Assembly (NCBI GenBank): GCA_030528325.1
Contig: JAUMZD010000014.1
Span: 1-64,000 of the forward strand
Origin: Lautropia sp.
GTDB lineage: Bacteria; Pseudomonadota; Gammaproteobacteria; Burkholderiales; Burkholderiaceae_E
Direction: 5' to 3'
Length of the DNA: 64,000 nucleotides
The translations under genes were made by a program, and so were the position numbers. Below the pieces are notes generated by a model. The model was not told the DNA's origin, did not search any database, and saw only the letters and a program-made list of their open reading frames with translations. This document shows positions 8,454 through 17,495 of this stretch, one piece after another; within the stretch, counting starts at the first letter, position 1; every line of letters begins with the position of its first letter.

Positions 8454-9473
8454 TCAATCCACGAACTTCAGGCTGATGCCGGTCGTGAAACGGCGATCCA
8501 TCTTGCTGACCAGGTTGCCCGGGTCGCTGTTGTAGCGCAGCTCGGCGGCCGCCGTCATGGCCAGCCGCTTCGTGATGGCCACGCTCAGGTTGGCCAGGAA
8601 CTCGGCGCGCAGATCGCGTGCCTTGTTCATGGCCGGGAAGAGGGCCAGCCGCTGGTGGAAGGTGGTGGTGGCGGTGAGCTGGTGCGTGGATTCGTTGCCC
8701 AGCGTCAGCTCGGTGCGGCCATAGCGGCGACGCAGCTGATCGTCGATGATGGTGGGTTCGGTGTAGCGGTCCTGGGAGTAACCCAGACCGGCGAAGACCT
8801 CCCAGTCGGTTTCGGGCGTCTTGATCAGCTTGTAGCCGAAACCGCCTGAGGTCGTCAGCCGGTGGCTGAGCCGGGCGATGCGATCCCGGAACCAGGTGCC
8901 GTTGGCATAGACATAGAAGTCGTCCCGCAGGTTGTGCTTGGCCGTCAGGCTCAGGTCGCCATTGTGGGCGCTCGTCTCGCCGTCGGCCGTGTTGTAGAGC
9001 GCCTTGGCGCGCAGCGACAGACTGTGATGATGGGTGGCACGGGCCAAATCGTAACCGAGGTGGAAACTCTTCAGATCGCTGTTGCCGGAGGCCACCGAGG
9101 CACCGGCACCGAGGATCTGGCGCCACTTGCCATCGGGCAGGGTCTTGATCTGGGCTTGGGCGGCCGGTGAGGCCAGCAGTCCGGCCAGCGGGAGCAGCAG
9201 GGCGAGCACCGGCGTGCCTAGGAGCTTGGGCGGTAGGAAAGTCGCGGGCTGCAAATCGACCGCGCCGGCCCATTTTGCACCCGCTTCTTGCCCCATAGCG
9301 CCCGCTATGGGGCGGCGAATCGGGCACAAACTGTGCTCGGCGGGGCCGATTTTCGCCTTTGCGATTCCTACCGCCCAAGCTCCTAGGGCGGACAGGGAAC
9401 GTGCCCGTCGAGGTGCCTGCCGGGAAAAGGGCGCCCGAATCGGCGCGGAAGAGGAGCATGAGGTTGTTTTCAT
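8454..9473 (-). CDS. DUF481-family outer-membrane protein with a repeat element in its signal-peptide region
   Basis: The mature part from about AQIKTLPDGKWRQILGAG to the terminal Phe-containing strand TTGISLKFVD has the DUF481 (YdiY-like) barrel pattern, with alternating strands such as YVYANGTWFRDR. Its signal peptide looks interrupted: MKTTSCSSSAPIRAP and an Arg-rich stretch come first, then a 55-codon in-frame palindromic element, then the hydrophobic core PVLALLLPLAGLLASPAAQA. The start at 9473 is chosen because its residues before the element could be the original n-region; further in-frame starts exist up to 9620 but overlap the purC leader. Whether the protein is still exported is unknown. 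Confidence 0.75.
   Translation of the reverse strand: MKTTSCSSSAPIRAPFSRQAPRRARSLSALGAWAVGIAKAKIGPAEHSLCPIRRPIAGAMGQEAGAKWAGAVDLQPATFLPPKLLGTPVLALLLPLAGLLASPAAQAQIKTLPDGKWRQILGAGASVASGNSDLKSFHLGYDLARATHHHSLSLRAKALYNTADGETSAHNGDLSLTAKHNLRDDFYVYANGTWFRDRIARLSHRLTTSGGFGYKLIKTPETDWEVFAGLGYSQDRYTEPTIIDDQLRRRYGRTELTLGNESTHQLTATTTFHQRLALFPAMNKARDLRAEFLANLSVAITKRLAMTAAAELRYNSDPGNLVSKMDRRFTTGISLKFVD
9220..9384. repeat. Family 1 palindromic element, full-length copy inside the DUF481 gene
   Basis: A 165-bp element with near-perfect mirrored ends: AGGAGCTTGGGCGGTAGGAA at the left, and TTCCTACCGCCCAAGCTCCT (with GCGA before it) at the right. A perfect central hairpin CCCCATAGCGGGCGCTATGGGG lies between. 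165 bp is 55 codons, so the frame of the host gene is kept. On the gene strand it reads AVGIAKAKI and later QPATFLPPKL. The copy at 48102-48266 is almost identical. Confidence 0.93.
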
Positions 9474-9552
9474 GTCAGTAGAGTAAACGATCAGCGCCTG
9501 ATATTCTTCCAAGTTGTTGTGTTCTCCCATCTTCGTGCCAAGGAGTGCCTTG

Positions 9553-10443
9553 ATGAGTTCTGCTCCCTCTGCCCGCCTGCATTCGTTGCCATTGCTCGGC
9601 AGCGGCAAGGTGCGCGACAACTACGCGGTCGGTGACGACCGGCTGCTGATGGTGACGTCGGATCGGCTGTCGGCCTTCGATGTGATCATGGCCGAGCCGA
9701 TTCCCGACAAGGGGCGGGTGCTGAACAGCCTGGCGCTCTTCTGGTTCGAGAAGCTGAAGGATGTGGTGCCGAACCACCTGACGGGCGAGGCGCCCGAATC
9801 GGTCGTCCAGCCGGATGAGATCCCGCTGGTGGCCGGGCGATCGATGGTCGTCAAGCGCTTGAAGCCGATTCTGGTCGAGGCCGTGGTACGCGGCTATCTG
9901 GTGGGCTCCGGCTATCAGGAGTACCTGCAAAAGGGCAGCGTGTCGGGCATCGTGCTGCCCGCAGGCATCCAGCAGGCCGAGCAGCTCGATGCACCGATCT
10001 TCACCCCGGCCGCCAAGGCTGAGCTGGGCCAGCATGACGAGAACATCTCCTTCGACGAGATGGTGTCGCGCGTGGGCCAGGATCTGGCCGAGCAGATCCG
10101 GGCGGTCAGCCTGACGCTTTATGCGCGGGCTCGTGAATACGCCGCCACCCGAGGCATCATCATCGCTGATACCAAGTTCGAGTTCGGTCTGGACGAGAAT
10201 GATCAGCTCGTGCTGATGGACGAGATTCTTACCCCGGATTCCTCGCGTTTCTGGCCTGAAGACCAGTATCGCCCCGGCATGTCGCCGCCCAGCTTCGACA
10301 AACAGTTCGTGCGTGATTATCTGGATACCGTCAAGGACTGGAACCGGCAGCCGCCGCCGCCACCGCTGCCGCTCGTGGTGATCGAGGCCACGAGCAACCG
10401 TTATCGTGAAGCTTATGAACGACTGACAGGACAATCACTGTGA
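9553..10443 (+). CDS. purC: Phosphoribosylaminoimidazole-succinocarboxamide synthase (SAICAR synthase)
   Basis: A 296-residue SAICAR synthase that joins aspartate to CAIR with ATP in purine synthesis. The N-terminal GSGKVRDNY motif, the segment [20 protein letters not shown], and the ADTKFEFG...[13 protein letters not shown] stretch are characteristic. The length is that of the longer proteobacterial/eukaryotic-like form. The ATG at 9553 has AAGGAG 8-9 nt upstream, so it is preferred to an in-frame ATG at 9514. It overlaps purE by 4 nt and forms a pur operon with purE and purK. Confidence 0.96.
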   Translation: MSSAPSARLHSLPLLGSGKVRDNYAVGDDRLLMVTSDRLSAFDVIMAEPIPDKGRVLNSLALFWFEKLKDVVPNHLTGEAPESVVQPDEIPLVAGRSMVVKRLKPILVEAVVRGYLVGSGYQEYLQKGSVSGIVLPAGIQQAEQLDAPIFTPAAKAELGQHDENISFDEMVSRVGQDLAEQIRAVSLTLYARAREYAATRGIIIADTKFEFGLDENDQLVLMDEILTPDSSRFWPEDQYRPGMSPPSFDKQFVRDYLDTVKDWNRQPPPPPLPLVVIEATSNRYREAYERLTGQSL

Positions 10444-10949
10444 CGACCGAGATCCCCGAGAACGAGACGCCGCTGGTCGGTGTCGTGATGGGTAGCAACA
10501 GCGACTGGGATGTGATGCAGCATGCGGTCCAGCTGTTGAAGCAGTTCGGTGTGCCGCATGAGGCGCGTGTGGTCTCGGCCCACCGGATGCCGGATGACAT
10601 GTTCGCCTACGCTGAACAGGCGGCTGGCCGCGGTCTGAAGGCCATCATCGCCGGAGCCGGCGGTGCGGCGCACCTGCCCGGCATGCTGGCAGCCAAGACC
10701 ACGGTGCCGGTGCTGGGCGTGCCGGTGCCCAGCCGTCACCTGCAGGGGCAGGATTCACTGCTGTCGATCGTGCAGATGCCCAAGGGCATCCCGGTGGCCA
10801 CCTTCGCCATCGGGCAGGCCGGTGCGGCCAATGCGGCGCTGTTCGCCGTGGCGCAGCTGGCCCTGGACAATCCCGATCTGGCCACGGCGCTCGAAGCCTT
10901 CCGGCTGAGCCAGACGAAGGCGGCGCGTCAGATGGAGCTGCCGGCCTGA
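10440..10949 (+). CDS. purE: N5-carboxyaminoimidazole ribonucleotide mutase
   Basis: A 169-residue class I PurE that converts N5-CAIR to CAIR. It has the motif [13 protein letters not shown] for substrate binding, VVSAHRMPD with the catalytic His, and [12 protein letters not shown]. It starts with GTG overlapping the purC stop as GTGA, with AGGAC ahead of it, indicating translational coupling. PurK, its usual partner, follows after 97 bp. Confidence 0.96.
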   Translation: MTTEIPENETPLVGVVMGSNSDWDVMQHAVQLLKQFGVPHEARVVSAHRMPDDMFAYAEQAAGRGLKAIIAGAGGAAHLPGMLAAKTTVPVLGVPVPSRHLQGQDSLLSIVQMPKGIPVATFAIGQAGAANAALFAVAQLALDNPDLATALEAFRLSQTKAARQMELPA

Positions 10950-11046
10950 CAGCGTTCATCGTCCGGCAAGGCCACGATGGAATGATGGGTGAGCGAGTCG
11001 GGGCACCGTGTTCGAGCGGAGGCCGACGCGTGTCAAGGAGTGACAG

Positions 11047-12384
11047 TTGGGAATGGATGTGAAAACCGGGGAGCCATGGACGCCGCTGCCGCCCGGCAGC
11101 TGGCTGGGCGTGCTCGGCGGCGGGCAGCTGGGGCGCATGTTCTGTCAGGCGGCCCAGCGCATGGGCTATCGGGTCTGCGTGCTCGACCCCGACCCGCACT
11201 GCATCGCGGGCCGGGTGGCCGATCGTCAGCTGCGTGCCGATTATCTGGACGAGGCGGCACTGGCGGTGCTCGGCGAGCGCTGTGCGGCCGTGACGACCGA
11301 ATTCGAGAACGTGCCGGCCGAGGCGCTGGAGAAACTGGCACAGCTCACGCGCGTGGCGCCAGCCGCTTCGGCGGTGGCCATCGCGCAGGACAGGGTCGCT
11401 GAAAAAGCCTTTCTGGCAGCCAGTGGCGTGCCGGTCGCCCCCTATCGGCCGATCCTGTCGATGACGGATCTGGACGGGGCCCCCGATGAACTGTTTCCGG
11501 GCATCCTGAAAGTGGCCCGTCTCGGCTACGATGGCAAGGGACAGGCCCGAGTCGCCAACCGGGACGAAGCCCGGGAAGCCTTCGAGAGCTGGACGATCGC
11601 AGCCGGTGGTCATCCGCCGGTCTGCGTGCTGGAGCAGCGCGTGTCGCTGGCTTCGGAAGTCTCGGTGCTGGTCGTGCGGGGCGGGGATGGTTCGGTGGTG
11701 ACCTACCCGGTGGCCGGCAACGAGCATCGTGACGGGATTCTCGCCGTCAGCACGGTGCCGGCACCGGTGCCCGATGCCCTGGCCGATCAGGCCAGACAGG
11801 CTGCCGTGACCATCGCCACGAAGCTCGACTATCACGGCGTGCTGTGCGTGGAGTTCTTCGTGCTGACCGATGGCCGCCTGCTGGCCAACGAGATGGCGCC
11901 CCGGCCCCACAACTCCGGTCACTGGACGATCGACTCGGCCGTCAGCAGCCAGTTCGAGCAGCAGGCCCGCGTGATGGCCGGCCTGCCGCTGGGCAGTACC
12001 GAGCAGACGTGGCCCGCGCTGATGCTGAACATCCTGGGTAATGCCTGGTATCTGCCTGCTTCGAATCCGCAGGCCAGGGCCGTGCAGAAGGCCGGGGCAT
12101 CGGCCGCCGGGGCGGATGGCGTTGGGCAGACTGGGGCGGCAGGGCAGGAGGCAGGCGCCGAGCCGGCAACCTCGCCCATGCCGAGTGAACCCGACTGGGC
12201 TGCCGTGCTGTCGCACCCGGGGGCACGATTGCATCTCTATGGCAAGGACGAAGCCCGGGTGGGCCGCAAGATGGGGCATCTGACCGTGATGGCACCGACG
12301 ATGGCGCAGGCCCGGGGCCAGGCCGCCGACATCGGTCCCCGGATCGCCCAGCCGCTGGCGCCCGATGAGCCGTCGGCAGGCTGA
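11047..12384 (+). CDS. purK: N5-carboxyaminoimidazole ribonucleotide synthase
   Basis: An ATP-grasp enzyme of 445 residues that carboxylates AIR using bicarbonate and ATP. Visible motifs are [38 protein letters not shown] and [15 protein letters not shown]. The protein is longer than the usual 355-400 residues because of an Ala/Gly/Glu-rich insert around residues 340-380 ([12 protein letters not shown] and following), which looks like a disordered loop in the C-terminal domain. A TTG at 11047 is taken as the start because AAGGAG ends 6 nt before it; the ATG at 11053 is an alternative. Confidence 0.93.
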   Translation: MGMDVKTGEPWTPLPPGSWLGVLGGGQLGRMFCQAAQRMGYRVCVLDPDPHCIAGRVADRQLRADYLDEAALAVLGERCAAVTTEFENVPAEALEKLAQLTRVAPAASAVAIAQDRVAEKAFLAASGVPVAPYRPILSMTDLDGAPDELFPGILKVARLGYDGKGQARVANRDEAREAFESWTIAAGGHPPVCVLEQRVSLASEVSVLVVRGGDGSVVTYPVAGNEHRDGILAVSTVPAPVPDALADQARQAAVTIATKLDYHGVLCVEFFVLTDGRLLANEMAPRPHNSGHWTIDSAVSSQFEQQARVMAGLPLGSTEQTWPALMLNILGNAWYLPASNPQARAVQKAGASAAGADGVGQTGAAGQEAGAEPATSPMPSEPDWAAVLSHPGARLHLYGKDEARVGRKMGHLTVMAPTMAQARGQAADIGPRIAQPLAPDEPSAG

Positions 12385-12453
12385 GCCTGTCGTGCCGGCA
12401 TTTTTGCCATTACCCATCGTGATATTGATGAATCAGACGCTCGTGTTTTCGAT

Positions 12454-13521
12454 ATGATTTTGGGTTTGAAGACCGGGCCTGTCCACACGGCGGGTCAGGC
12501 TGCCCGCCCGATGGCGGGCGAGGCGGATACCCCGGTGTCCAATGACGACCTGCACGCTGCCGTCGAAGCCTTGCGCGCAGGCGGGGTCGTGGGCCTGCCC
12601 ACCGAAACCGTCTACGGGTTGGCGGCCAATGCAGCGGATGAGGCTGCGGTGGCCAGCATCTACCGGATCAAGGGCCGGCCGGCCGATCACCCGCTGATCG
12701 TGCACGTGGCCGATATCGACGCGGCACGACAGTGGGCGGAGTGGACACCGGCGGCTCAGCGCCTGGCCGAGGCGTTCTGGCCCGGCCCCCTGTCGCTGGT
12801 GCTGCGCCGCCGTCAGGAAGCGCCTGCCTGGGCCTGTGGCGGTCAGCCGACCATCGCGCTGCGAAGTTCCTCGCATCCGGTCTTCCAGGCGCTGATGCGG
12901 GCGCTGAAGCCCTTCGGCATCACGGGGTTGGCGGCACCGTCAGCCAATCCTTTCGGACGCATCAGCCCCAGCCGCGCGGCTCATGTCCGGGCCGGGCTGG
13001 GTGAAGCGGTGCCGGTGGTGCTCGAAGGGGGCTCGGCCGAGATCGGGCTGGAGTCCACCATCGTGGATCTGTCACGCGATGTGCCCGTGCTGCTGCGTCC
13101 CGGTCACATCAGTCTGGCCGCGCTCGAACAATGTCTGGGTGAGCCGGTTCGGGCTGCCGACCTGCTGGCGCTGGCGGGAGAGGATGCCGACGCGCCGAGG
13201 GTGCCGGGCGCATTGCCTTCGCACTATGCCCCCTCGGTGCCGGTGCTTTTGCTGGACGCGGATCAGCTGGGGGCTGCGCTGGCGGAGGCCCGTCAGGAGG
13301 GTGAAGCCGTGGCGCTCTGGTCGACCCGGCCACCCGAACCTCAGGCCGGCCTTTTCTGGCGTCGTCGGCCCGTGGACGCGGCAGGCGCGGCGCGCGACCT
13401 CTATGACACGCTGCATCAGCTCGATGCGCTGCCGGTGTCCCGTATCCTTGTCGAGCGGCCACTGGCGGGGCCGGACTGGCGGGCGTTGAACGACCGGCTG
13501 GAGCGGGCTGCGGCGGCCTGA
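12454..13521 (+). CDS. tsaC: L-threonylcarbamoyladenylate synthase (Sua5/YrdC type)
   Basis: A 355-residue Sua5-type enzyme that makes threonylcarbamoyl-AMP, the first step of the t6A modification at position 37 of ANN-decoding tRNAs. The YrdC domain shows GGVVGLPTETVYGLAAN, the KGRPADHPLIVHV motif and GLAAPSANPFGRISPS, followed by LEGG and STIVDLS. A C-terminal Sua5 domain (after VPGALPSHYAPSVPVLLL) makes it the long form. It follows purK by 69 bp. The first 30 residues are not conserved-looking, and a start at the Met in RPMAGEADTP is possible. Confidence 0.93.
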   Translation: MILGLKTGPVHTAGQAARPMAGEADTPVSNDDLHAAVEALRAGGVVGLPTETVYGLAANAADEAAVASIYRIKGRPADHPLIVHVADIDAARQWAEWTPAAQRLAEAFWPGPLSLVLRRRQEAPAWACGGQPTIALRSSSHPVFQALMRALKPFGITGLAAPSANPFGRISPSRAAHVRAGLGEAVPVVLEGGSAEIGLESTIVDLSRDVPVLLRPGHISLAALEQCLGEPVRAADLLALAGEDADAPRVPGALPSHYAPSVPVLLLDADQLGAALAEARQEGEAVALWSTRPPEPQAGLFWRRRPVDAAGAARDLYDTLHQLDALPVSRILVERPLAGPDWRALNDRLERAAAA

Positions 13522-13569
13522 AATGCGGCCGTGCCGTTTCGTTGAAACGATCGGTGCTGCCGCCCAGGG

Positions 13570-13633
13570 GCGGGTGCAAAATTGGCCGGCGCGGCCGGTT
13601 TGCAGCCGCGACTTGCCTGCCGCCCAAGCTCCC
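13570..13633. repeat. Family 1 palindromic element, right half only
   Basis: GCGGGTGCAAAATTGGCCGG followed by CGCGGCCGGTTTGCAGCCGC and then CTGCCGCCCAAGCTCCC match the right half of the full elements. The left half and the central hairpin are missing. Confidence 0.8.
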
Positions 13634-13884
13634 CGGGCCTGGTGGCGTCTCGGGCATCGAGGATGCGTCGGGCACCCGAGGGGCGGCATGCGCGGTATAG
13701 TTGGTGCAGGCATCAGACACGCTGAGGGCGCGATCGTGATCACGCGCGTGACGCCCATCGTGTCACGGGCCATGCACCATGCCTGATCGGCACATCAGGT
13801 GTCCAGTCCTTTCCTTTGTTACCTGTTACACGTCGCGACGCCACCCCGATGGCAATTGGGGTTCCGTCACGCGGAGAGTCTTTG
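13634..13884. other. Intergenic leader of the CoA-ligase-like gene
   Basis: No gene is visible here. It contains a 10-bp perfect palindrome CGTGATCACG at 13735-13744 and a close direct repeat GTTACCTGTTAC near 13820. Either could bind a regulator, but nothing identifies one. Confidence 0.35.
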
Positions 13885-15660
13885 ATGGATCGAGTATCGT
13901 TGAACGCGGACGACGCCGTGGGTGGTGTCGCTCTCACCAGCATCCCGCGGGACTACAACGCCGCGCACGACCTGCTGCAGCGCAATCTGCAGGCCGGGCG
14001 TGCCGATCAGGTGGCTTTCGTGGACGACCGGACGTCGATCACCTATGGGGAGCTGGCCCGCCGCGTCGATCGCTTTGCCCTGGGGCTGCATTCGATCGGT
14101 GTCGGGCGTGAGGATCGGATCGTGCTGTGCCTGAACGACACGATCGACTGGCCGACGATCTTTCTGGGGGCCATCAAGGCAGGCGTGGTGCCGGTCTGCG
14201 TCAACACGGGGCTGTCAAAGCACGATTACGACTACATCCTGCGCGACTCCCGCGCCAAGGCCCTGTTCGTTTCGCGCGCGGCCTTCGCGCCCTTCGACGG
14301 GCTGCACAACTCGATCCCGACGCTTCAGCGCCTGCTGATCTCGGAGGCGCCGCTGGCCGATGGTGGTGACATCGGTGCGATCCTGGACGCCGCTGGCGAC
14401 GACGACCGCTTCGATGCGGTGGACACCAGCAGTGACGAACCCTGCTTCTGGCTGTATTCGGCCGGCTCCCAGGGGCATCCGCGTGCCACCGTGCACTGCC
14501 ACGCCAGCCTGGTGCAGATGGCCGAACTGTATGGGCTGAGGATGCTGGGGCTGACGGCGCGCGACCGGTGCTTCTCGGCCGCGCGTCTGTACAGCTCGTA
14601 TGGGCTGTGCAACTCGCTGATCTTCCCGATGGTGGCGGGGGCGATGGCGGTGCTGAAAGCCACGCCGCCCACGGTGCCCGAGCTGATCACCTATCTGACC
14701 GGGCGGGCGCCGGCCAAGGTGGTGGGGGCCCGCCCCACCGTGTTCTTTGGCATGCCGGCCCTGTATGCCGGTCTGCTGGCCGAGCCGGATTGTCCGGAAA
14801 GCGGGGACTTGTCGCTGCGACTGTGCGTCTCGGCGGGTGAAGCGATGCCCGATGGCTTGAGGCAACGCGTCGAGGAGCGCTTCGAGGTCGAGCTGCTCAA
14901 CGGCATCAGTGCCACCGAAATGCTGCACATCTTTCTGTCCACCCCGCGTAGCGAGGGACGTACCGACCCTGCGGGTCTGCCCGTGCCGGGTTTCCGGCTG
15001 CGGCTGGTGGATGATCAGGATCAGGATGTGCCGGATGGTGAGGTAGGCACGCTGCTCGTCAATGGGCCGACCGCAGCACTGGGATACTGGAACCAGCGGG
15101 AACAGACCCGCGATGTCTTCCTGGGACGATGGGTTCGCACGGGGGATCGCTTCTGGCGGGATGCCGAGGGCTATTACCACTATGTGGGCCGTTGCGACGA
15201 CCTGCTGAAGATTTCCGGGCAATTCGTCTCGCCGGCCGAGGTCGCTGCCGAGCTGGCTGCGCATGAAGAGGTGGCCGAGGCGGCGGTCATCGGGGTGCCC
15301 GATGCCGAAGGGGGATTCATCCGGCCGAAGGCGCTGATCGTGCTGAAGCCAGGCGTCATCCCGGATGCCTCGACCGAAGCGCGGCTGATGGCTCACCTGC
15401 GCGACAATCTGGCGCATTTCAAGCTGCCGAGCTGGATCGAATTCGTCGAGCAGCTGCCGGCCGCACAGGATCGCAGTTGTGAAGCGCGTGCCGTGTCACC
15501 GGATCTTCCGCCCGACACGATGATCCCTCTGGCACCGCTCAACCTGCTGGACGCCGTGCTGCGTGAGGCCGAAGAATCCCGTCAGGGGCCGAACGCGGGA
15601 GACTCGATCGAAGCACCGCGGGGGCAGGGGGTTGGCAGGCCGCCAGCGCAAGGGACGTGA
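13885..15660 (+). CDS. Benzoate-CoA-ligase-like adenylate-forming protein with altered catalytic motifs
   Basis: A 591-residue member of the ANL superfamily, closest in feel to benzoate-CoA ligases: GISATEMLHIFLS and EGYYHYVGRCDDLLKISGQF are typical. Two key sites deviate. The P-loop motif, normally YSSGTTGxPKG, is YSAGSQGHPRATVH, so its lysine is replaced by Arg. The C-terminal motif that should be LPxTATGKIxR, with the catalytic lysine for adenylation, is LPAAQDRSCEARAV and has no lysine. The C-terminus also carries an extra low-complexity tail. The protein may be inactive, or do only part of the reaction. A GGAGAG site precedes the ATG at 13885. Neighbours give no pathway. Confidence 0.85.
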   Translation: MDRVSLNADDAVGGVALTSIPRDYNAAHDLLQRNLQAGRADQVAFVDDRTSITYGELARRVDRFALGLHSIGVGREDRIVLCLNDTIDWPTIFLGAIKAGVVPVCVNTGLSKHDYDYILRDSRAKALFVSRAAFAPFDGLHNSIPTLQRLLISEAPLADGGDIGAILDAAGDDDRFDAVDTSSDEPCFWLYSAGSQGHPRATVHCHASLVQMAELYGLRMLGLTARDRCFSAARLYSSYGLCNSLIFPMVAGAMAVLKATPPTVPELITYLTGRAPAKVVGARPTVFFGMPALYAGLLAEPDCPESGDLSLRLCVSAGEAMPDGLRQRVEERFEVELLNGISATEMLHIFLSTPRSEGRTDPAGLPVPGFRLRLVDDQDQDVPDGEVGTLLVNGPTAALGYWNQREQTRDVFLGRWVRTGDRFWRDAEGYYHYVGRCDDLLKISGQFVSPAEVAAELAAHEEVAEAAVIGVPDAEGGFIRPKALIVLKPGVIPDASTEARLMAHLRDNLAHFKLPSWIEFVEQLPAAQDRSCEARAVSPDLPPDTMIPLAPLNLLDAVLREAEESRQGPNAGDSIEAPRGQGVGRPPAQGT

Positions 15661-15765
15661 GACCGGGGAGGAAGGGGCGTCTGGTTCAGAGAGAAGATCA
15701 GCAGCCTGAAACGCTCGCAGGCCTTGCTGGCGGGGCTGCTCGATGAAGGGGGTTGAGGTGTTGCA

Positions 15766-16179
15766 TCAATCCCGGACCCAGAGGCGTCTGAACGTTTTTC
15801 GCCGAGGACTCCGGTAGCGGTCGAAGTCCCGACGATCCACGGTCAGGATGTTGTGAACTCCCAGACGATCACCGGCAAATACCAGGGCGACATCGGCCAA
15901 GTCCGCTCCGCCGTCACTGTAGCGACCCATGAAGTCTGCCATGTCGTTCAGGTTGCCGGGATCGCTGTTCACGATGGTGAGACGGCCTGCTGCAGCCCAT
16001 CGCAGCAGAGCGACACTGCCACGATGGTCAAGCAGATGAGTCGCTTCGGTCAGCACCTCCCAGACGCTCAGTAGCCGAGCGTGTTTCAGCTCTGCCAGCA
16101 TCTGACGGGCACTATCGTGGTGGGGGTCGCGGGCGTTGAACAGGGCCACCAGAAACCCGGTGTCAATCAGTGTATCCAT
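15766..16179 (-). CDS. PIN-domain toxin (VapC-like RNase)
   Basis: A 137-residue PIN-domain protein. It starts MDTLIDTGFLVALFNARDPH with the first acidic residue at Asp6, has a central conserved Glu in VWEVLTEATHLL, and later Asp residues in GADLADVALVF and LTVDRRDFDRYR. PIN toxins are Mg-dependent RNases that cut tRNA or mRNA. It overlaps the ribbon-helix-helix antitoxin gene upstream by 17 bp. The 105-bp gap to the CoA-ligase-like gene holds a short coding-like tail (KISSLKRSQALLAGLLDEGG) on the plus strand that may be a gene relic. Confidence 0.88.
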   Translation of the reverse strand: MDTLIDTGFLVALFNARDPHHDSARQMLAELKHARLLSVWEVLTEATHLLDHRGSVALLRWAAAGRLTIVNSDPGNLNDMADFMGRYSDGGADLADVALVFAGDRLGVHNILTVDRRDFDRYRSPRRKTFRRLWVRD

Positions 16180-16426
16180 ACTTCGCGCGCAGGCGTGTCA
16201 GTACTTGCCGTTTCAGTGGGTCGGTCACATCGGCTGGATCTCGCAGGCCACCCTGGCCCAGATAGAGCGCGTCGATTTCCTCGGTGCTGCGCTCTGGAGG
16301 AACGACCTTGCTGGCGTACTCGGCAATGCTGCGACGGATGAATTCGGATCTGCTGATGCGCAACTTGTGGGCAGCACGCTCGACGAGTGCTTCGTCTTCA
16401 GCGGGCAGGCGAATGGACAGAACCAT
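16163..16426 (-). CDS. Ribbon-helix-helix (CopG-type) antitoxin
   Basis: An 87-residue protein with an N-terminal ribbon-helix-helix pattern: MVLSIRLPAEDEALVERAAH followed by LRISRSEFIRRSIAEYA. The C-terminal part would wrap the toxin. It is the first gene of the pair and overlaps the PIN toxin start. An inverted repeat just upstream (16440-16459) is a likely autorepression site. Confidence 0.88.
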   Translation of the reverse strand: MVLSIRLPAEDEALVERAAHKLRISRSEFIRRSIAEYASKVVPPERSTEEIDALYLGQGGLRDPADVTDPLKRQVLTRLRAKYGYTD

Positions 16427-16439
16427 ATACCCTCCCTCA

Positions 16440-16459
16440 GTATCACAAAAATGTAATAC
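16440..16459 (-). promoter_or_regulatory. Candidate operator of the RHH/PIN toxin-antitoxin pair
   Basis: GTATCACAAAAATGTAATAC is a 20-bp inverted repeat with 8-bp arms and one mismatch, 13 bp upstream of the antitoxin start. It is AT-rich against a GC-rich background. RHH antitoxins commonly repress their own operon at such sites. Confidence 0.6.
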
Positions 16460-17407
16460 TAAACGGCTTTGAGGAGGCTGTCATCCTGTCGAGGAGGGAG
16501 TGCGTCAGCAGGCTGGTGGTCTGCCTCCTGGTTGAGCGCCCATTCCAGCAGGCAGTCCCTGACCTGCTGCGCGGCAGGTGACAGGCTGCGCTGCCGGGCG
16601 TGGCAGACGTGAAACGGCTGTCCGTCCAGCACCGGTTCGGCCACCACCGCCAGCAGACCCAGACGCAACGGTTCCCTCAGCAGTGACAGCCCCAGCAGCG
16701 CCACGCCGTGCCCGGCCAGGGCAGCCTGCACGGCGTGGCTGCCATCCGAGTAGCGCAGACCGCCCTGCAGGTCGGTGGAAGACAGCCCGGCGCTCTGTGC
16801 CCAGGCTGCCCAAGTCCTGCGCCAGCGCCTTGTGATGCCACTTCATGTGGATCAGCGGCCATTGTCGCGGATCGGCATGCAGAGCGGCTTTCAGGGCGGG
16901 AGACGCCACCGGGGCAAAGCGTTCCTTGAACAGCACCGTGGCATGCAGGCCGGGAAAGGGGCCGCGGCCATAGCGTATGGCCAGATCGGCGGCGCCAGCG
17001 GCCAGATCCACGGGCTGATAGCTTGCATGCACGTGCAGGTCGATGTGGGGAAAACGGCGCTGGAAGGCCGCCAGCCTGGGCACCAGCCAGTGCGTGGCCA
17101 GCTCGGGCGTCACCGACAGGGTGACGACATGTCGGGCCGGCTGGCGGATGTCGGCCACGGCGCTGCCGATGGTGGCAAGGCCCGATTGCACGGCGGCCAG
17201 CAGCCGCTGTCCCTCCCTGGTGAGGGTGACGGCCCGCACGCGGCGGGTGAAGAGCGCGCAGCCCAGATCATCCTCCAGCTTGCGGATGCGGTGGCTGATC
17301 GCGGTGGCCGTCAGGTTCAGTTCGGCTGCGGCCCGCTTGAAGCTTTCCAGGCGCGCAGCGGCCTCGAAGGCGTGCAGGGCGTCGAGGCTGGGCAGGGGTT
17401 TGGGCAT
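16459..17407 (-). pseudogene. LysR-family regulator (GcvA-like), frameshifted
   Basis: The first 200 residues read as a normal LysR regulator: MPKPLPSLDALHAFEAAARL, the HTH segment FKRAAAELNLTATAISHRIR, and the start of the effector domain up to HMKWHHKALAQD. At about 16811-16816 the frame is lost: the continuation in that frame is Arg/Gly-rich nonsense. In the neighbouring frame the family pattern continues as WAAWAQSAGLSSTDLQGG, then QAALAGHGVALLGLSLL, to a stop at 16459. Joining the frames gives about 315 residues, a normal length. One extra T within CAGGACTTGG explains it. Either a real inactivating mutation or a sequencing error. It is divergent from azoR. Confidence 0.85.
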
Positions 17408-17495
17408 GAAGGCTGCTCTCCATGGTCATGGATGAAGGGGCATCATCATCTTCTCGGGCGGGCTCATCGATGGTTTTGCCCAAGCTCCCTGGGTC

